Of a stretch of DNA of 64,000 bases, positions 1 through 8,187 are shown piece by piece. The notes beneath the pieces are model-generated. The model was given only the letters and a program-made list of their open reading frames with translations. It made no database searches and was not told the DNA's origin. The stretch covers positions 62,001 to 126,000 of the forward strand of contig JANOSH010000016.1 in assembly GCA_031415695.1 (NCBI GenBank). Direction: 5' to 3'. This DNA comes from JANOSH01 sp031415695 (GTDB lineage Bacteria; Actinomycetota; Acidimicrobiia; Acidimicrobiales; Ilumatobacteraceae). The translations under genes and the position numbers were made by a program. How positions within the stretch are numbered: the stretch's first letter is position 1; every line of letters begins with the position of its first letter.

Positions 1-88
1 AGAATGGGGGAGCCACGCTGAGCTCTTGGCGATGAACGGACAGTACTCGGCGCTGTTCTCGGCTTGGTTGGGTGCGCACAAGCCCTGA
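1..88 (+). CDS. 3' end of an ABC transporter ATP-binding/permease gene (partial)
   Basis: Only the last 28 codons are inside the window, read in the frame that starts at base 2 and ends at the TGA at 86-88. The peptide contains GSHAELLAMNGQYSALFSAWL-like sequence. The pattern G-[ST]-H-x-E-L-L-x(4)-G-x-Y-x-x-L is the usual C-terminal tail of ABC exporter ATPase subunits, after the H-loop. This is a short match, so the family call is inferred and the substrate cannot be guessed. The next gene starts 19 bp later on the same strand. Confidence 0.55.
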   Translation, partial: EWGSHAELLAMNGQYSALFSAWLGAHKP

Positions 89-107
89 CCAGTTATGGTC
101 TGTCGCC

Positions 108-779
108 ATGGGAACTACCATCACGCTCTCGTCTGCTGACGGCCATGCTTTCTCCGCGTATCGGGCCACGCCACCGGGCGCAAACCCCACAGCTGGCATC
201 GTTGTCGTTCAGGAAATTTTCGGCGTCAATGGCCATATCCGCGAGGTCTGCGACTGGTATGCCGCCCACGGCTATCTTGCTCTCGCTCCGGCTATGTACG
301 ACCGCGTCGAGCGGGGTTACGAGCGGGGCTACACACCTGAAACTATTGCTGAAGGTGCTGGCATTGCTGGCAAGCTCAATCCGACAAACTCGCTTGCTGA
401 TATCGCTGCGGCGGGTGCTGCGGTTCGTTCGGCCGGCAAGGTTGCGGTTGTGGGCTACTGCTTCGGCGGTTCGATGGCTGCGGCCTCGGCCATCAACCTG
501 CCCGATGTGTTCGATGCTGCGGTGAGCTATTACGGCGGTGGCACCGTTGCCATGGCCGACCAGGCTCCCAAGATGCCGTTGATGTGTCACTACGGCGATA
601 TGGATGCCTACATCCCGCTCGATCAGGTAGACACCATCCGTGCGAAGTGGCCCATGGCACTGGTGCACTCGTATCACGCCGACCATGGCTTCAACTGCGA
701 CCACCGTGAAAGCTACGACGACCGAGCGGCCAAGTTGGCTCAGGCACGCACGCTGTCATTCTTGAGTATCACGCTTTAA
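108..779 (+). CDS. Dienelactone hydrolase family protein
   Basis: A 223-aa alpha/beta hydrolase of the dienelactone hydrolase family (carboxymethylenebutenolidase-like, cytosolic). Visible signatures are QEIFGVNGHIREVCDWYA with GYLALAP early on, the nucleophile elbow GYCFGG with Cys as nucleophile near residue 128, and ADHGFNCD near the end, which supplies the catalytic His. The Asp of the Cys-Asp-His triad is probably in the YGDMDAYIP segment. The ATG at 108 is chosen over a GTG at 72 because the family begins close to this point and a TATGGT hexamer sits at 94-99, 8 nt upstream, so the transcript may be leaderless. Substrate is unknown; members hydrolyse lactones or esters in aromatic degradation and many have other roles. 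Confidence 0.85.
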   Translation: MGTTITLSSADGHAFSAYRATPPGANPTAGIVVVQEIFGVNGHIREVCDWYAAHGYLALAPAMYDRVERGYERGYTPETIAEGAGIAGKLNPTNSLADIAAAGAAVRSAGKVAVVGYCFGGSMAAASAINLPDVFDAAVSYYGGGTVAMADQAPKMPLMCHYGDMDAYIPLDQVDTIRAKWPMALVHSYHADHGFNCDHRESYDDRAAKLAQARTLSFLSITL

Positions 780-792
780 CGGCACCTGGCAG

Positions 793-1722
793 TCAGCGCC
801 CCGAGAGTTCGGCAACGACCGGAGCAAAACTTTCGATGTCGTCGGCACCGACAATGACATAGCTGAACCCCCACCGGTCGCGGCGAGCGAGCAGATCGTC
901 GACCATCTGTGCTGGTGTGCCGATGAGCGCGAATGGTGTTTCGAGTATCTGCTCTGACGTGAACCCGACCAAGCTCGCAACCTCGGCTGCTTTGGCGGCG
1001 CGTTCGTTGGTGACATTCACGAAGAAGGTTCGCACGTTGAGCTCGTAGTGGCGGTCGCCGGCGGCAGTTTTGACTACGGCTACCTTGTCGTCGACTGCGG
1101 TTGCGGTCATCGACGCCAGGGCAGTCGATTCGACGGCACCATGGCCCATGGTGCCGTTGATGCCGATGATATCGGCCTCACGGCCAGCTATTGCCAGCAC
1201 TCGCGGGCCACCGCCACCCACTAGGAACGGCGGCCAGGGGCGCTGGGTCGGCTTGGGCATGCCGTCGTAATTCGTGATGGTGTAGTGCTCACCCGCGAAG
1301 CTGAAGGTCCCGTCAGAAAAAGCGCCCTTCATCACCTTGAGGCCTTCTTCGAAACGCGAGACCCGAACACCATTCGAGTCGAACGGCATGCCGGCAGCCT
1401 CGTAGTCGGTACGCATCCAGCCGGCTCCAAGCCCGACTTCGAGTCGCCCGTCGGACAAAAGGTCCATCGTTGCTAATTCCTTTGCCAGCACCACGGGGTG
1501 CTTGTAGTCGTTGTCCCAGACGAGGGCACCCACCCGGAGGCGGTCGGTAGCTTCAGCTGCAGCCATGAGCGCTGGAACCGGGGCTAGCTGATCGGTGAAG
1601 TGATCGGGCATGGTCAGCACGTCGTAGCCGTTTGCTTCCACCTGGCGGGCCAGCTCTCGCCATGCGCCACCCGTCGGCGCGGATGACGCTTGTATACCGA
1701 AACGAAATGGGTTGTTTCTCAT
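793..1722 (-). CDS. LLM-class (luciferase-like) F420-dependent oxidoreductase
   Basis: A 309-aa bacterial luciferase-like monooxygenase-fold enzyme, probably coenzyme F420-dependent as is common in Actinobacteria (inference). The N-terminus FRFGIQASSAP, the segment DVLTMPDHFTDQLAPVPAL, WDNDYKHPVVLAKELATMD and LEVGLGAGWMRTDYEAAGM are typical of the TIGR03621-type subfamily. The ATG at 1722 begins MRNNPFRFG, the natural start of the TIM barrel; an upstream extension to 1830 is open but has no family match. A TACTGT hexamer on the minus strand (1731-1736) lies 8 nt upstream of the ATG, suggesting a leaderless promoter. It is divergent from the penicillin-binding protein gene, and two palindromes lie in the shared spacer. 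Substrate unknown. Confidence 0.85.
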   Translation of the reverse strand: MRNNPFRFGIQASSAPTGGAWRELARQVEANGYDVLTMPDHFTDQLAPVPALMAAAEATDRLRVGALVWDNDYKHPVVLAKELATMDLLSDGRLEVGLGAGWMRTDYEAAGMPFDSNGVRVSRFEEGLKVMKGAFSDGTFSFAGEHYTITNYDGMPKPTQRPWPPFLVGGGGPRVLAIAGREADIIGINGTMGHGAVESTALASMTATAVDDKVAVVKTAAGDRHYELNVRTFFVNVTNERAAKAAEVASLVGFTSEQILETPFALIGTPAQMVDDLLARRDRWGFSYVIVGADDIESFAPVVAELSGR

Positions 1723-1752
1723 GCCGGCCGACAGTACCGGATACGCCATTTG

Positions 1753-1807
1753 CGCAACAGTTGCGGTTCTGGTGGGTTCTGGGGCTGCCGTTTTCGCAAC
1801 TGTTGCG
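1753..1807. repeat. Pair of 13-bp palindromes (CGCAACNGTTGCG) in a divergent promoter region
   Basis: Two perfect palindromes, CGCAAC-A-GTTGCG at 1753-1765 and CGCAAC-T-GTTGCG at 1795-1807, have centres 42 bp apart, about four helical turns. Each is followed by a similar G-rich tail, so the whole forms a 25-bp direct repeat with three mismatches. They lie between the divergent starts at 1722 and 1866. They could be operators or members of a dispersed intergenic repeat family. Confidence 0.6.
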
Positions 1808-1865
1808 GATTTGGTGGGTGGGCGTGCCACCGCTCGTTGGGCTCGGGCCAGTAGCTTGGGGGGTC

Positions 1866-4145
1866 GTGCGGTCTCTGCTTCGCCTCTTTGCTGTGGTTTT
1901 GGTTGCAGCTATCGGCACGGCTGCCATTGGTGCGGCGGCCACCCCGGAAATTTCCAATATTGCTACGGCATTCGACAGTGAAGCCGGGCAGCTCCCGCCG
2001 CTCATCGAGTTGTCTCAGTCAAGCGTCGTGTTCGACGCATTCGGGTCGCCGATCGATGAGTTGCGGGTCGAGAATCGCGAGTCGCTCAAGTTTGCCGACA
2101 TGCCCCAAACCGTCATCGACGCTGTACTTGCCACCGAAGACGCTTCGTTTTACGAACACAAAGGGGTGAGCGCTAGGGGTGTCGCTCGGGCTGCGCTCAA
2201 CAATCTCGATGAAACCGCCAACCCTCAAGGTGGCTCAACAATCACGCAACAGTTAATCAAAAATGCGCTTGTTGGGTCCGCTCGTGACGCCAACAGAAAG
2301 TTGCTCGAAGCGTCATACGCGATCCGGCTGGAACGGGAGTGGACGAAGAACGAGATATTGGAGCGCTATCTCAACACCGTTTATTTCGGCAACAATGCCT
2401 ACGGGTTACAGTCGGCGGCATTGACCTACTTCGGTAAACCTGCAGCTGAGCTCGATTTGTATCAAGCCGGGTTTCTTGCGGGACTTATTCGTAACCCGGT
2501 CGGCTTTGACCCTATTAGCCGTAGCGAGCTGGCCAAACGTCGATTCGACGAGGTGATTGACAGGCTTGTCGACGTCGAACGCATTACTCAAGACGAGGGT
2601 GCCCTTCACAAGAAAACTTTTGTGATACCTCCTCGACTGCTGCAATCGGTGACACCGCCCAAAGCCACTAACTTCTTCACCGCTGAAGTTCGCCAGCAAC
2701 TGCTGAACCGTACTGCCATTTTGGGTGCCGACTACCAGGAGCGTTATCAGAAATTGTTCCGCGGTGGGTTGCGCATTTACACCACCTACGACCCGAATAT
2801 TCAAGCGCAGGCCGAACGGGCTCGCGATGAACAGCTGCCGTCAACCGGTGGACGTTTTCAGGCTGCGATCGTCACACTCGACACCAATTCGGGTGCCGTG
2901 CGCGCCATGGTTGGTGGCGACGACTTCAAAACCTCCGAGGTCAACTTGGCCTTGACTCCCCGGCAAACAGGTTCGTCGGTCAAGGGATTCATCACCGCAG
3001 CTGCCATTAACTCGGGCATTCAGAACAACGATTTCATCGACGGTACACTTCCGTGCACCTGGACGTTTCCCGATAAGAGTCAACCCGACTATAAGGTCGA
3101 CGATGGTGTTTCTAAACCCACAGGAACCATCGAACAGATGACATGGGATTCGATTAACTGCGCCTATGTCCGAATGTATCTAGCGGTCGGTGGGCCTCGT
3201 GTCATCGAAACGATGAAGCAACTTGGCGTACGGTCTGAATTTCAAGACATCTTCAGCTTCGCCGTGGGTGGTAACGAGATAAGCCCATTGCGAATGGCAG
3301 TTGGCTACGCATCCATTGCCAACCAGGGTCTAAAGCACGAACCGTATTATATTGATCGGATCGAGGACAGATCAGGTCGGGTGCTTTTCCAACGTCAGGA
3401 CGACGGCGTTCAGGTTCTCGACCCCGGTGTTGCTAACCGAACCGTCGACATTCTTAAGGGCGTTATTCGACAAGGCACGGCCACCCGGGCACGGCTGGCG
3501 AATGGTCGACCGGCGGCGGGCAAGACAGGCACGTACGATAAGAACAAACACTCATGGTTTATTGGGTTTACACCGCAGTACACCACGGCCGTGTACATGG
3601 GCAATCCCCGTGATCCGAATGATCAGATGAACGGCGTTCCGCAGTACAAGCAGTTCTATTCGGTGCAGGGCGGCACGTATCCATCACTTATTTGGAAGCA
3701 GCTGATGGACAGCATCCACGAAACGTTCCCGGTTGAAGATTGGCCTAAACCGCCCAACAACCCAAGGCAGCCCGCTCGGGTGTATGCACCGGGCCAGGAC
3801 TGCTTTGCCACCTATGTACGGGGCGCTCCGGTCGAAGGCGACGAAGAACCGCCACCTGTAGTGTTGCAGCGCACGACGGCCAAGACCACGCCCCTAGCGA
3901 GTGATGCAACCGACCTCGTGGGTCCGTCTGCCACAGTACCGAACTATTTGGCGACCTACTCGTGCGCCAAGGGGATTCCCGCGGCTCCACGTCCAGTCAC
4001 GCCCGTGTCTGCGGTAACGACTGCCAAACCCGGCAGTTCCTCCACGCCAGCAACGACTTCGGGGTCTGGGTCGACAACAACGACGAAGCCCACCGCCGTG
4101 AAGCCCACCACAACTGTGAAAGCGGGAACAACAACCAAGCCATGA
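1866..4145 (+). CDS. Bifunctional class A penicillin-binding protein (transglycosylase/transpeptidase)
   Basis: A 759-aa membrane-anchored enzyme that polymerises lipid II and cross-links peptidoglycan outside the cytoplasm. An N-terminal hydrophobic segment (residues about 3-25) precedes a GT51 transglycosylase domain with EDASFYEHKG and GGSTITQQLIKNA, including the catalytic Glu. The transpeptidase domain has SSVK (SxxK nucleophile), SIN (SxN) and AGKTGT (KTG). The last 60 residues are rich in Thr, Ser, Pro and Lys, a likely wall-spanning tail. The long open frame from 1632 overlaps the divergent gene, so the GTG at 1866 directly before the hydrophobic segment is preferred; a G-run (about 1858-1863) may act as a ribosome site. 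Its stop overlaps the next ATG (ATGA). It is separate from the dcw cluster. Confidence 0.9.
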   Translation: MRSLLRLFAVVLVAAIGTAAIGAAATPEISNIATAFDSEAGQLPPLIELSQSSVVFDAFGSPIDELRVENRESLKFADMPQTVIDAVLATEDASFYEHKGVSARGVARAALNNLDETANPQGGSTITQQLIKNALVGSARDANRKLLEASYAIRLEREWTKNEILERYLNTVYFGNNAYGLQSAALTYFGKPAAELDLYQAGFLAGLIRNPVGFDPISRSELAKRRFDEVIDRLVDVERITQDEGALHKKTFVIPPRLLQSVTPPKATNFFTAEVRQQLLNRTAILGADYQERYQKLFRGGLRIYTTYDPNIQAQAERARDEQLPSTGGRFQAAIVTLDTNSGAVRAMVGGDDFKTSEVNLALTPRQTGSSVKGFITAAAINSGIQNNDFIDGTLPCTWTFPDKSQPDYKVDDGVSKPTGTIEQMTWDSINCAYVRMYLAVGGPRVIETMKQLGVRSEFQDIFSFAVGGNEISPLRMAVGYASIANQGLKHEPYYIDRIEDRSGRVLFQRQDDGVQVLDPGVANRTVDILKGVIRQGTATRARLANGRPAAGKTGTYDKNKHSWFIGFTPQYTTAVYMGNPRDPNDQMNGVPQYKQFYSVQGGTYPSLIWKQLMDSIHETFPVEDWPKPPNNPRQPARVYAPGQDCFATYVRGAPVEGDEEPPPVVLQRTTAKTTPLASDATDLVGPSATVPNYLATYSCAKGIPAAPRPVTPVSAVTTAKPGSSSTPATTSGSGSTTTTKPTAVKPTTTVKAGTTTKP

Positions 4146-4852
4146 CGTCCCAACGCAGCCTTCTCGCACTGCAAGACCTCGACACGTTCGTCGATCAAGC
4201 CCGCTACCGACGCAGTCACCTGCCTGAATCGGTGGCACTGAAGGCTGTGAACGAAGCGCTGGCAACACTTGACGCTGAGGCGGCGAGGCTCACTGCGCAA
4301 CGCCAAGAACTGGCCGCTCAACAAGACGGGCAGGAAGCTGACATCAGCCGTATCGTTGCCAAGCAGGTCGATCTGACCGCCAAGCTGAAGAAATCGAGCG
4401 TCCCAAAAGAAGCCGAGGCCCTCCAGCACGAGATGGCGACGCTCGGAGACCTCCGCCGAACCATCGAGGATGCTGAACTCGAGGTCATGGAACTGCTTGA
4501 GCCGATCGAGGCCAGGTTGGCCGAGTTGGCCGCAACGCGCGCCGACCTGGTCGAGTCGAGAGATGCGCATGTCGACGCTCTTGCCTCGGCGACAGCCAAC
4601 ATCGACGCCGAGCTCGGCGACTTGACGGGTCGTCGCAACGAGGCGGCTGCGGGCTTAGCGGTTGACACGTTGGCACGGTACGACAAACATCGCTCCCACC
4701 TTGGTGGCGTCGCCATTGCAAGGATTGAGCACGGTGTCTGCGGCGGCTGTCACGTGAAACTGGCCCAGACCTTTCTCGAGCGGGTACGAGGCTCGTTGCC
4801 CGATGTCGAGCACGAATGCGACGAGTGCGGTCGGATCCTTGTACTGCCCTAA
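4142..4852 (+). CDS. Coiled-coil protein with C-terminal C4 zinc ribbon (DUF164/CdsZ-type)
   Basis: A 236-aa cytosolic protein. Residues about 1-180 are predicted long alpha-helical coiled coil, rich in Ala, Glu, Arg and Leu. The C-terminus carries two Cys pairs, CGGC and CDEC about 30 residues apart, forming a C4 zinc ribbon. This architecture matches the DUF164 zinc-ribbon family; the exact biochemical role in Actinobacteria is not established, and nucleic acid or protein binding is likely. The start ATG at 4142 overlaps the PBP stop, so translation is probably coupled. The DUF2142 gene follows after 2 nt. Confidence 0.8.
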   Translation: MTSQRSLLALQDLDTFVDQARYRRSHLPESVALKAVNEALATLDAEAARLTAQRQELAAQQDGQEADISRIVAKQVDLTAKLKKSSVPKEAEALQHEMATLGDLRRTIEDAELEVMELLEPIEARLAELAATRADLVESRDAHVDALASATANIDAELGDLTGRRNEAAAGLAVDTLARYDKHRSHLGGVAIARIEHGVCGGCHVKLAQTFLERVRGSLPDVEHECDECGRILVLP

Positions 4853-4854
4853 CC

Positions 4855-6294
4855 ATGTCGTTGCGTAGCCGTGATCTCGCCGCGTTTGTCGGCTTGGTCT
4901 TCCTGGTGATCTCCGCATGGTCTGTGGGGTTGCCACGCCTGTCGGGTCCTGACGAGTGGGATCACGTCGCTCGGGCGGCATCGGCGTCACGAGGGCACAT
5001 CTTGCCCGGGCCAGCAATCGCTGGTTCCAATGGCCAACGAGTACTCACCGTTCCGGCAGTGCTGGTCGCCGCCGATGTTGCGTGTTTCGCATTCAAGCCG
5101 TCTCAAACCGCCGATTGTCAACCATTCGAGCCCGTCGCGGGTGAGGTCGAACTAGCGTCGTCGACGGCTCGGTATCCGCCGGCATTTTACCTGCTGACGG
5201 GATCGGCGACCCTGGTGCGACCATCGTTCGCCACGTTGTGGCTGGCTCGTCTGGTGAGCGCAGCATTGTGCGCCCTGCTCGCTGGTGCCGCGTTGTGGCT
5301 GGCTGCGAGCGTGTCGCCTTGGATGGGCATCGCTGCATTAGGTGCATTAACGCCGATGACCTTGTACGTCGGGTCCATCGTGAATCCGAGCGGCGTCGAG
5401 GTCATGGCGGCGGTGCTGCTTTGGTTGACCATCGCTCGTGGAACGCCCGACCGCGCCGGCCGCGCCTCGGCGATTGTCGGTGCGTCGACGCTAGCTGTTG
5501 CTCGGCCAATCTCGTTCGTGTGGGTCCTGGCTATAGTGGCTATCGCCGCTGCAGCGTGGGGTGGGCGTCGGGTGGTTGCCCTGTTCGGACGGGTACTGGG
5601 CCCGTGCGTAGTCGGGGTGACCATGGTGGCATCACTCGTATGGTTCGCTGTGTCGGGCGTCGCTGGCTACACCGATGCTCGGCTGGCTCGCAACGAATCG
5701 ACGGGCGAGCTTGTAGGCGAACTGCTTGGTAACATTGGTTGGCTTGGCCGCCAGATGGTTGGTGTGTTCGGATACCTCGACACCAGCCTTCCGGCCGCGA
5801 TGTATTGGGCATGGGCAATCTTCATTGCCGCTCTTGTCGTTGGAGGGCTGTTCACTGGTTCGGGCCGGTTGCGTATCGCGCTCGTCGTGGTTGTTGTCTC
5901 AACGGTGCTGGTACCGATTCTCGCCGATCTGCAAGCGGCGCGCACTCTGGGGTTTTTCTGGCAGGGGCGATACACCCTGCCGCTGGCCGTGGGCATTCCA
6001 GTTCTGGCTGGGGCGGCGTTATCAGGCCGTGGTGTTGTCATTTCGCCCGTCGTAGTAGCGCTGGTGCGTGGGCTTGTACCCATGGCTCACGGTGCAGCCC
6101 TGTACGTGGCCATCAGACGGTTCGCCCTTGGCACGACAGGTTCGTGGCGTGTTTGGGGATCAATGCCATGGTCACCGCCGGTGCCCGCCCTCATTGTGGT
6201 CGGCATCGAGATCGCTGCCGCCGCCGGAGTGGCATTCCTGCTCACGGTCCGCTGCGTCGCACGTACCCGCGTTGTCGATACGGCGCAGCCATGA
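4855..6294 (+). CDS. DUF2142-type polytopic membrane protein, possible glycan biosynthesis role
   Basis: A 479-aa integral membrane protein with about ten hydrophobic segments. After the first one comes LPRLSGPDEWDHVARA, where the PDE motif on the outer side after TM1 is typical of DUF2142 and related GT-C-like proteins that use polyprenyl-phosphate sugars. Further family-like features are the YPPAFY segment and FFWQGRYTLPLA near the C-terminal third. The ATG at 4855 is the first start after the previous gene, and the stop overlaps the ATG of a GT2 glycosyltransferase. With that gene and a DUF2304 protein downstream, it probably belongs to a surface-sugar or lipid-linked glycan pathway (inference). 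No specific substrate can be read from the sequence. Confidence 0.75.
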   Translation: MSLRSRDLAAFVGLVFLVISAWSVGLPRLSGPDEWDHVARAASASRGHILPGPAIAGSNGQRVLTVPAVLVAADVACFAFKPSQTADCQPFEPVAGEVELASSTARYPPAFYLLTGSATLVRPSFATLWLARLVSAALCALLAGAALWLAASVSPWMGIAALGALTPMTLYVGSIVNPSGVEVMAAVLLWLTIARGTPDRAGRASAIVGASTLAVARPISFVWVLAIVAIAAAAWGGRRVVALFGRVLGPCVVGVTMVASLVWFAVSGVAGYTDARLARNESTGELVGELLGNIGWLGRQMVGVFGYLDTSLPAAMYWAWAIFIAALVVGGLFTGSGRLRIALVVVVVSTVLVPILADLQAARTLGFFWQGRYTLPLAVGIPVLAGAALSGRGVVISPVVVALVRGLVPMAHGAALYVAIRRFALGTTGSWRVWGSMPWSPPVPALIVVGIEIAAAAGVAFLLTVRCVARTRVVDTAQP

Positions 6295-7025
6295 CCATCG
6301 AGACTTCTGGTCGTGGGCGACTTTTCGTAATCATCCCGGCCCTGAACGAAGCGGAAACCATTGCCGATGTCGTTGCTAATTGTCGCCGTGAACTCTGTGA
6401 CACGGTCGTCGTCATCAACGACGGGTCGAACGACGACACCGCATCAATGGCTCGGTCGGCAGGTGCCGATGTTATCGATCATCCATTCAACCTCGGCGTT
6501 GGTGCCGCTGTGCGCACGGGCCTGACATACGCAGTGACACACGGAGCGACCGAGGTGCTCGTTGTCGACGCCGACGGTCAGCACGACGGCGCTCAAGCTC
6601 GTGCGCTTCTCGTGGCCCTTCGAACTGCCGAGGCCGACATCGTGGTCGGTAGCCGCTTCGCATCGGGATATACCGTTGGCCTGAGTCGACGCTTCGTGAT
6701 GAGGCGGCTTTCGGCGGTTGTGTCCAAGCGCCTAGGCACGACAATCAACGACACAACCAGCGGTTTTAGGGCATTCGGTCCGCGAGCATTGGCGGTTCTG
6801 CCGAAGCGGTACCCAACCGAGTACCTCTCCGACACAGTGGAGACATTGCTCATTGCGGGACAGTTGGGTCTGCGAGTGTGCGAAGTCGATATCGAGATGA
6901 ACACCCGTCAGGGTGGCAAGCCATCGCAAAGCTCGGTTGGTTCGGTCTACCACCTCGCCCGGATGTTTACCGTGGTGTTGTCGCATGCCTTTACTACGGC
7001 CGGGAAGAAGTCGCACAACGTATGA
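6291..7025 (+). CDS. GT2 family glycosyltransferase (polyprenyl-phosphate sugar transferase-like)
   Basis: A 244-aa GT-A fold glycosyltransferase. The N-terminus reads VIIPALNEAETIADVV, then VVINDGSNDDT, FNLGVGAAVRTGL and VVDADGQHD, the last carrying the metal-binding D-x-D-type site. Later parts contain VGSRFASG and TTSGFRAF as in dolichyl-phosphate mannose synthase-like enzymes. No C-terminal membrane segment is present, so it is probably a peripheral membrane enzyme that loads a sugar on a polyprenyl phosphate. The start ATG at 6291 overlaps the stop of the DUF2142 gene, and the stop overlaps the DUF2304 gene, a pairing frequently seen between GT2 and DUF2304 proteins. Confidence 0.85.
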   Translation: MTIETSGRGRLFVIIPALNEAETIADVVANCRRELCDTVVVINDGSNDDTASMARSAGADVIDHPFNLGVGAAVRTGLTYAVTHGATEVLVVDADGQHDGAQARALLVALRTAEADIVVGSRFASGYTVGLSRRFVMRRLSAVVSKRLGTTINDTTSGFRAFGPRALAVLPKRYPTEYLSDTVETLLIAGQLGLRVCEVDIEMNTRQGGKPSQSSVGSVYHLARMFTVVLSHAFTTAGKKSHNV

Positions 7026-7393
7026 GTCGGTTGGGTGTGTTCCTCATCGCGGTTGCAATTGTCAACGCGCTTGTCATGCTTGGTCTGGTGCGTCGGCATC
7101 GCTTGCGGGCGGGCTATGCGCTGCTGTGGATCGTTGTTGCCCTCGCGGGTGTCGCCGGAGCAGTTGCGGTGCCGGCGATTGATCGGATTGCGGAGGCGAT
7201 TGGTGTCACCGGGCCGTCGTTGTTTTTCCTGGGTGCAGTGTTGTTCTTGATGATCGTTGCGATGTTGTTCATGATGCGGCTCACCGAACTCGAACGGCGA
7301 AGTGAGATCCTGGCTCAAGAAGTTGCTCTCTTGCGGCATTCGATCGATCTCGGTGTCGAGGGTTCAGGGTCGTCGTCGAACGACGTAGTGTGA
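7022..7393 (+). CDS. DUF2304 small membrane protein
   Basis: A 123-aa protein with three hydrophobic stretches (about residues 4-20, 31-50 and 67-88), then a charged helix LTELERRSEILAQEVALLRH. This is the DUF2304 layout, which is regularly encoded next to GT2 polyprenyl-glycosyltransferases, as here. It may anchor or assist the upstream glycosyltransferase (inference). The ATG at 7022 overlaps the preceding stop by four bases. Confidence 0.75.
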   Translation: MSRLGVFLIAVAIVNALVMLGLVRRHRLRAGYALLWIVVALAGVAGAVAVPAIDRIAEAIGVTGPSLFFLGAVLFLMIVAMLFMMRLTELERRSEILAQEVALLRHSIDLGVEGSGSSSNDVV

Positions 7394-7394
7394 T

Positions 7395-7970
7395 GTGGTG
7401 CTGTATCTGATTCGTCACGGTCGAACTGCAGCCAACGCGTCAGGCCTGCTGCAGGGGCATCTCGATATCGTGCTCGACGAGGTTGGGCTTCGACAGGCAG
7501 CGGCGGTTGCTGCCGCGGTTGGACGAGTCGACCGTGTCGTCAGCAGCCCGCTCGCTCGAGCCCGGCAAACCGCCGAGGCCTTCGGAGTGTCGGTGGAGAC
7601 AGACGACCGGTGGATCGAACTCAACTACGGCGACTTCGACGGAAAGCCACTGTCCTCGGTGTCCGACGAGATGTGGCTGGCGTGGGCCGCCGACCCCGAT
7701 TTTCGACTCTCGGGCGGCGAGACGTTGCATGAGCTGGCCGATCGGGTGCGTCCGGCATTGGCCGAGCTGATCGAGGCTTCCCAGCGCTGCGACATCGTTG
7801 TTGTGAGCCATGTGTCACCCATCAAGGCCGCGGTCGTGGAATGCCTGGAGGCACCGGCGCAGGCCTCGTGGAGAATGTTCCTTGAGCCGGCCTCCATCTG
7901 TCGGATTGGTATTGGTCGTCGTGGTGCGCCTGTGCTGCGTTCATGGAACGAGACTGTCCGCCTCGCGTGA
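7395..7970 (+). CDS. Histidine phosphatase superfamily (phosphoglycerate mutase-like) protein
   Basis: A 191-aa cytosolic phosphatase of the branch 1 histidine phosphatase superfamily. It starts VLYLIRHGRTAAN, where RHG holds the phospho-accepting His; SSPLARARQTAEAF and a second conserved His in VVVSHVSPIKA complete the active site. The Glu in DRWIELNYGDFDG matches the usual acid residue. Two adjacent GTG codons (7395 and 7398) could both start it; the stop of the DUF2304 gene ends at 7393. Substrate is unknown; the cofactor-dependent mutase label often given to such proteins should not be assumed. Confidence 0.85.
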   Translation: MVLYLIRHGRTAANASGLLQGHLDIVLDEVGLRQAAAVAAAVGRVDRVVSSPLARARQTAEAFGVSVETDDRWIELNYGDFDGKPLSSVSDEMWLAWAADPDFRLSGGETLHELADRVRPALAELIEASQRCDIVVVSHVSPIKAAVVECLEAPAQASWRMFLEPASICRIGIGRRGAPVLRSWNETVRLA

Positions 7971-8089
7971 AGTATCGCCACTCAACGACAGCCATCCACC
8001 GCCGAGTGGAGCATTCGGGTTGCGAAAGGCAGGTTCGCGGTAGATTCGTTGCCGCAGGCTCTGTTCTGCGTCTACCGTCGATCGGGCTA

Positions 8090-8095
8090 TATACT
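8090..8095 (+). promoter_or_regulatory. Candidate -10 element for the secreted glycosidase gene
   Basis: TATACT lies about 10 nt before the stretch that encodes the signal peptide. A transcript from here would begin near 8102, with almost no leader. No clear -35 is visible. The GTG at 8108 is in another frame and runs into TAG at 8162-8164 minus two bases (about 18 codons). Confidence 0.35.
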
Positions 8096-8187
8096 CACCC
8101 CTAGTCCGTGCCGCACGCGAACTTCGATACCTTGTCGTTTTTCGCCCTCTTGTTACTGCCGTAGCGACCGTTTGTGTCCTCGGCGCA

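Noticed and set aside
5739..6290. N-terminal extension of the GT2 glycosyltransferase
   Set aside because: The extension is fully inside the DUF2142 gene; the GT2 fold begins directly after ATG 6291.
8108..8164. 18-codon leader peptide starting at GTG 8108
   Set aside because: It could be a leader peptide, but it has no attenuator-like codon run; more likely it marks a frame error in the signal peptide of the downstream gene.
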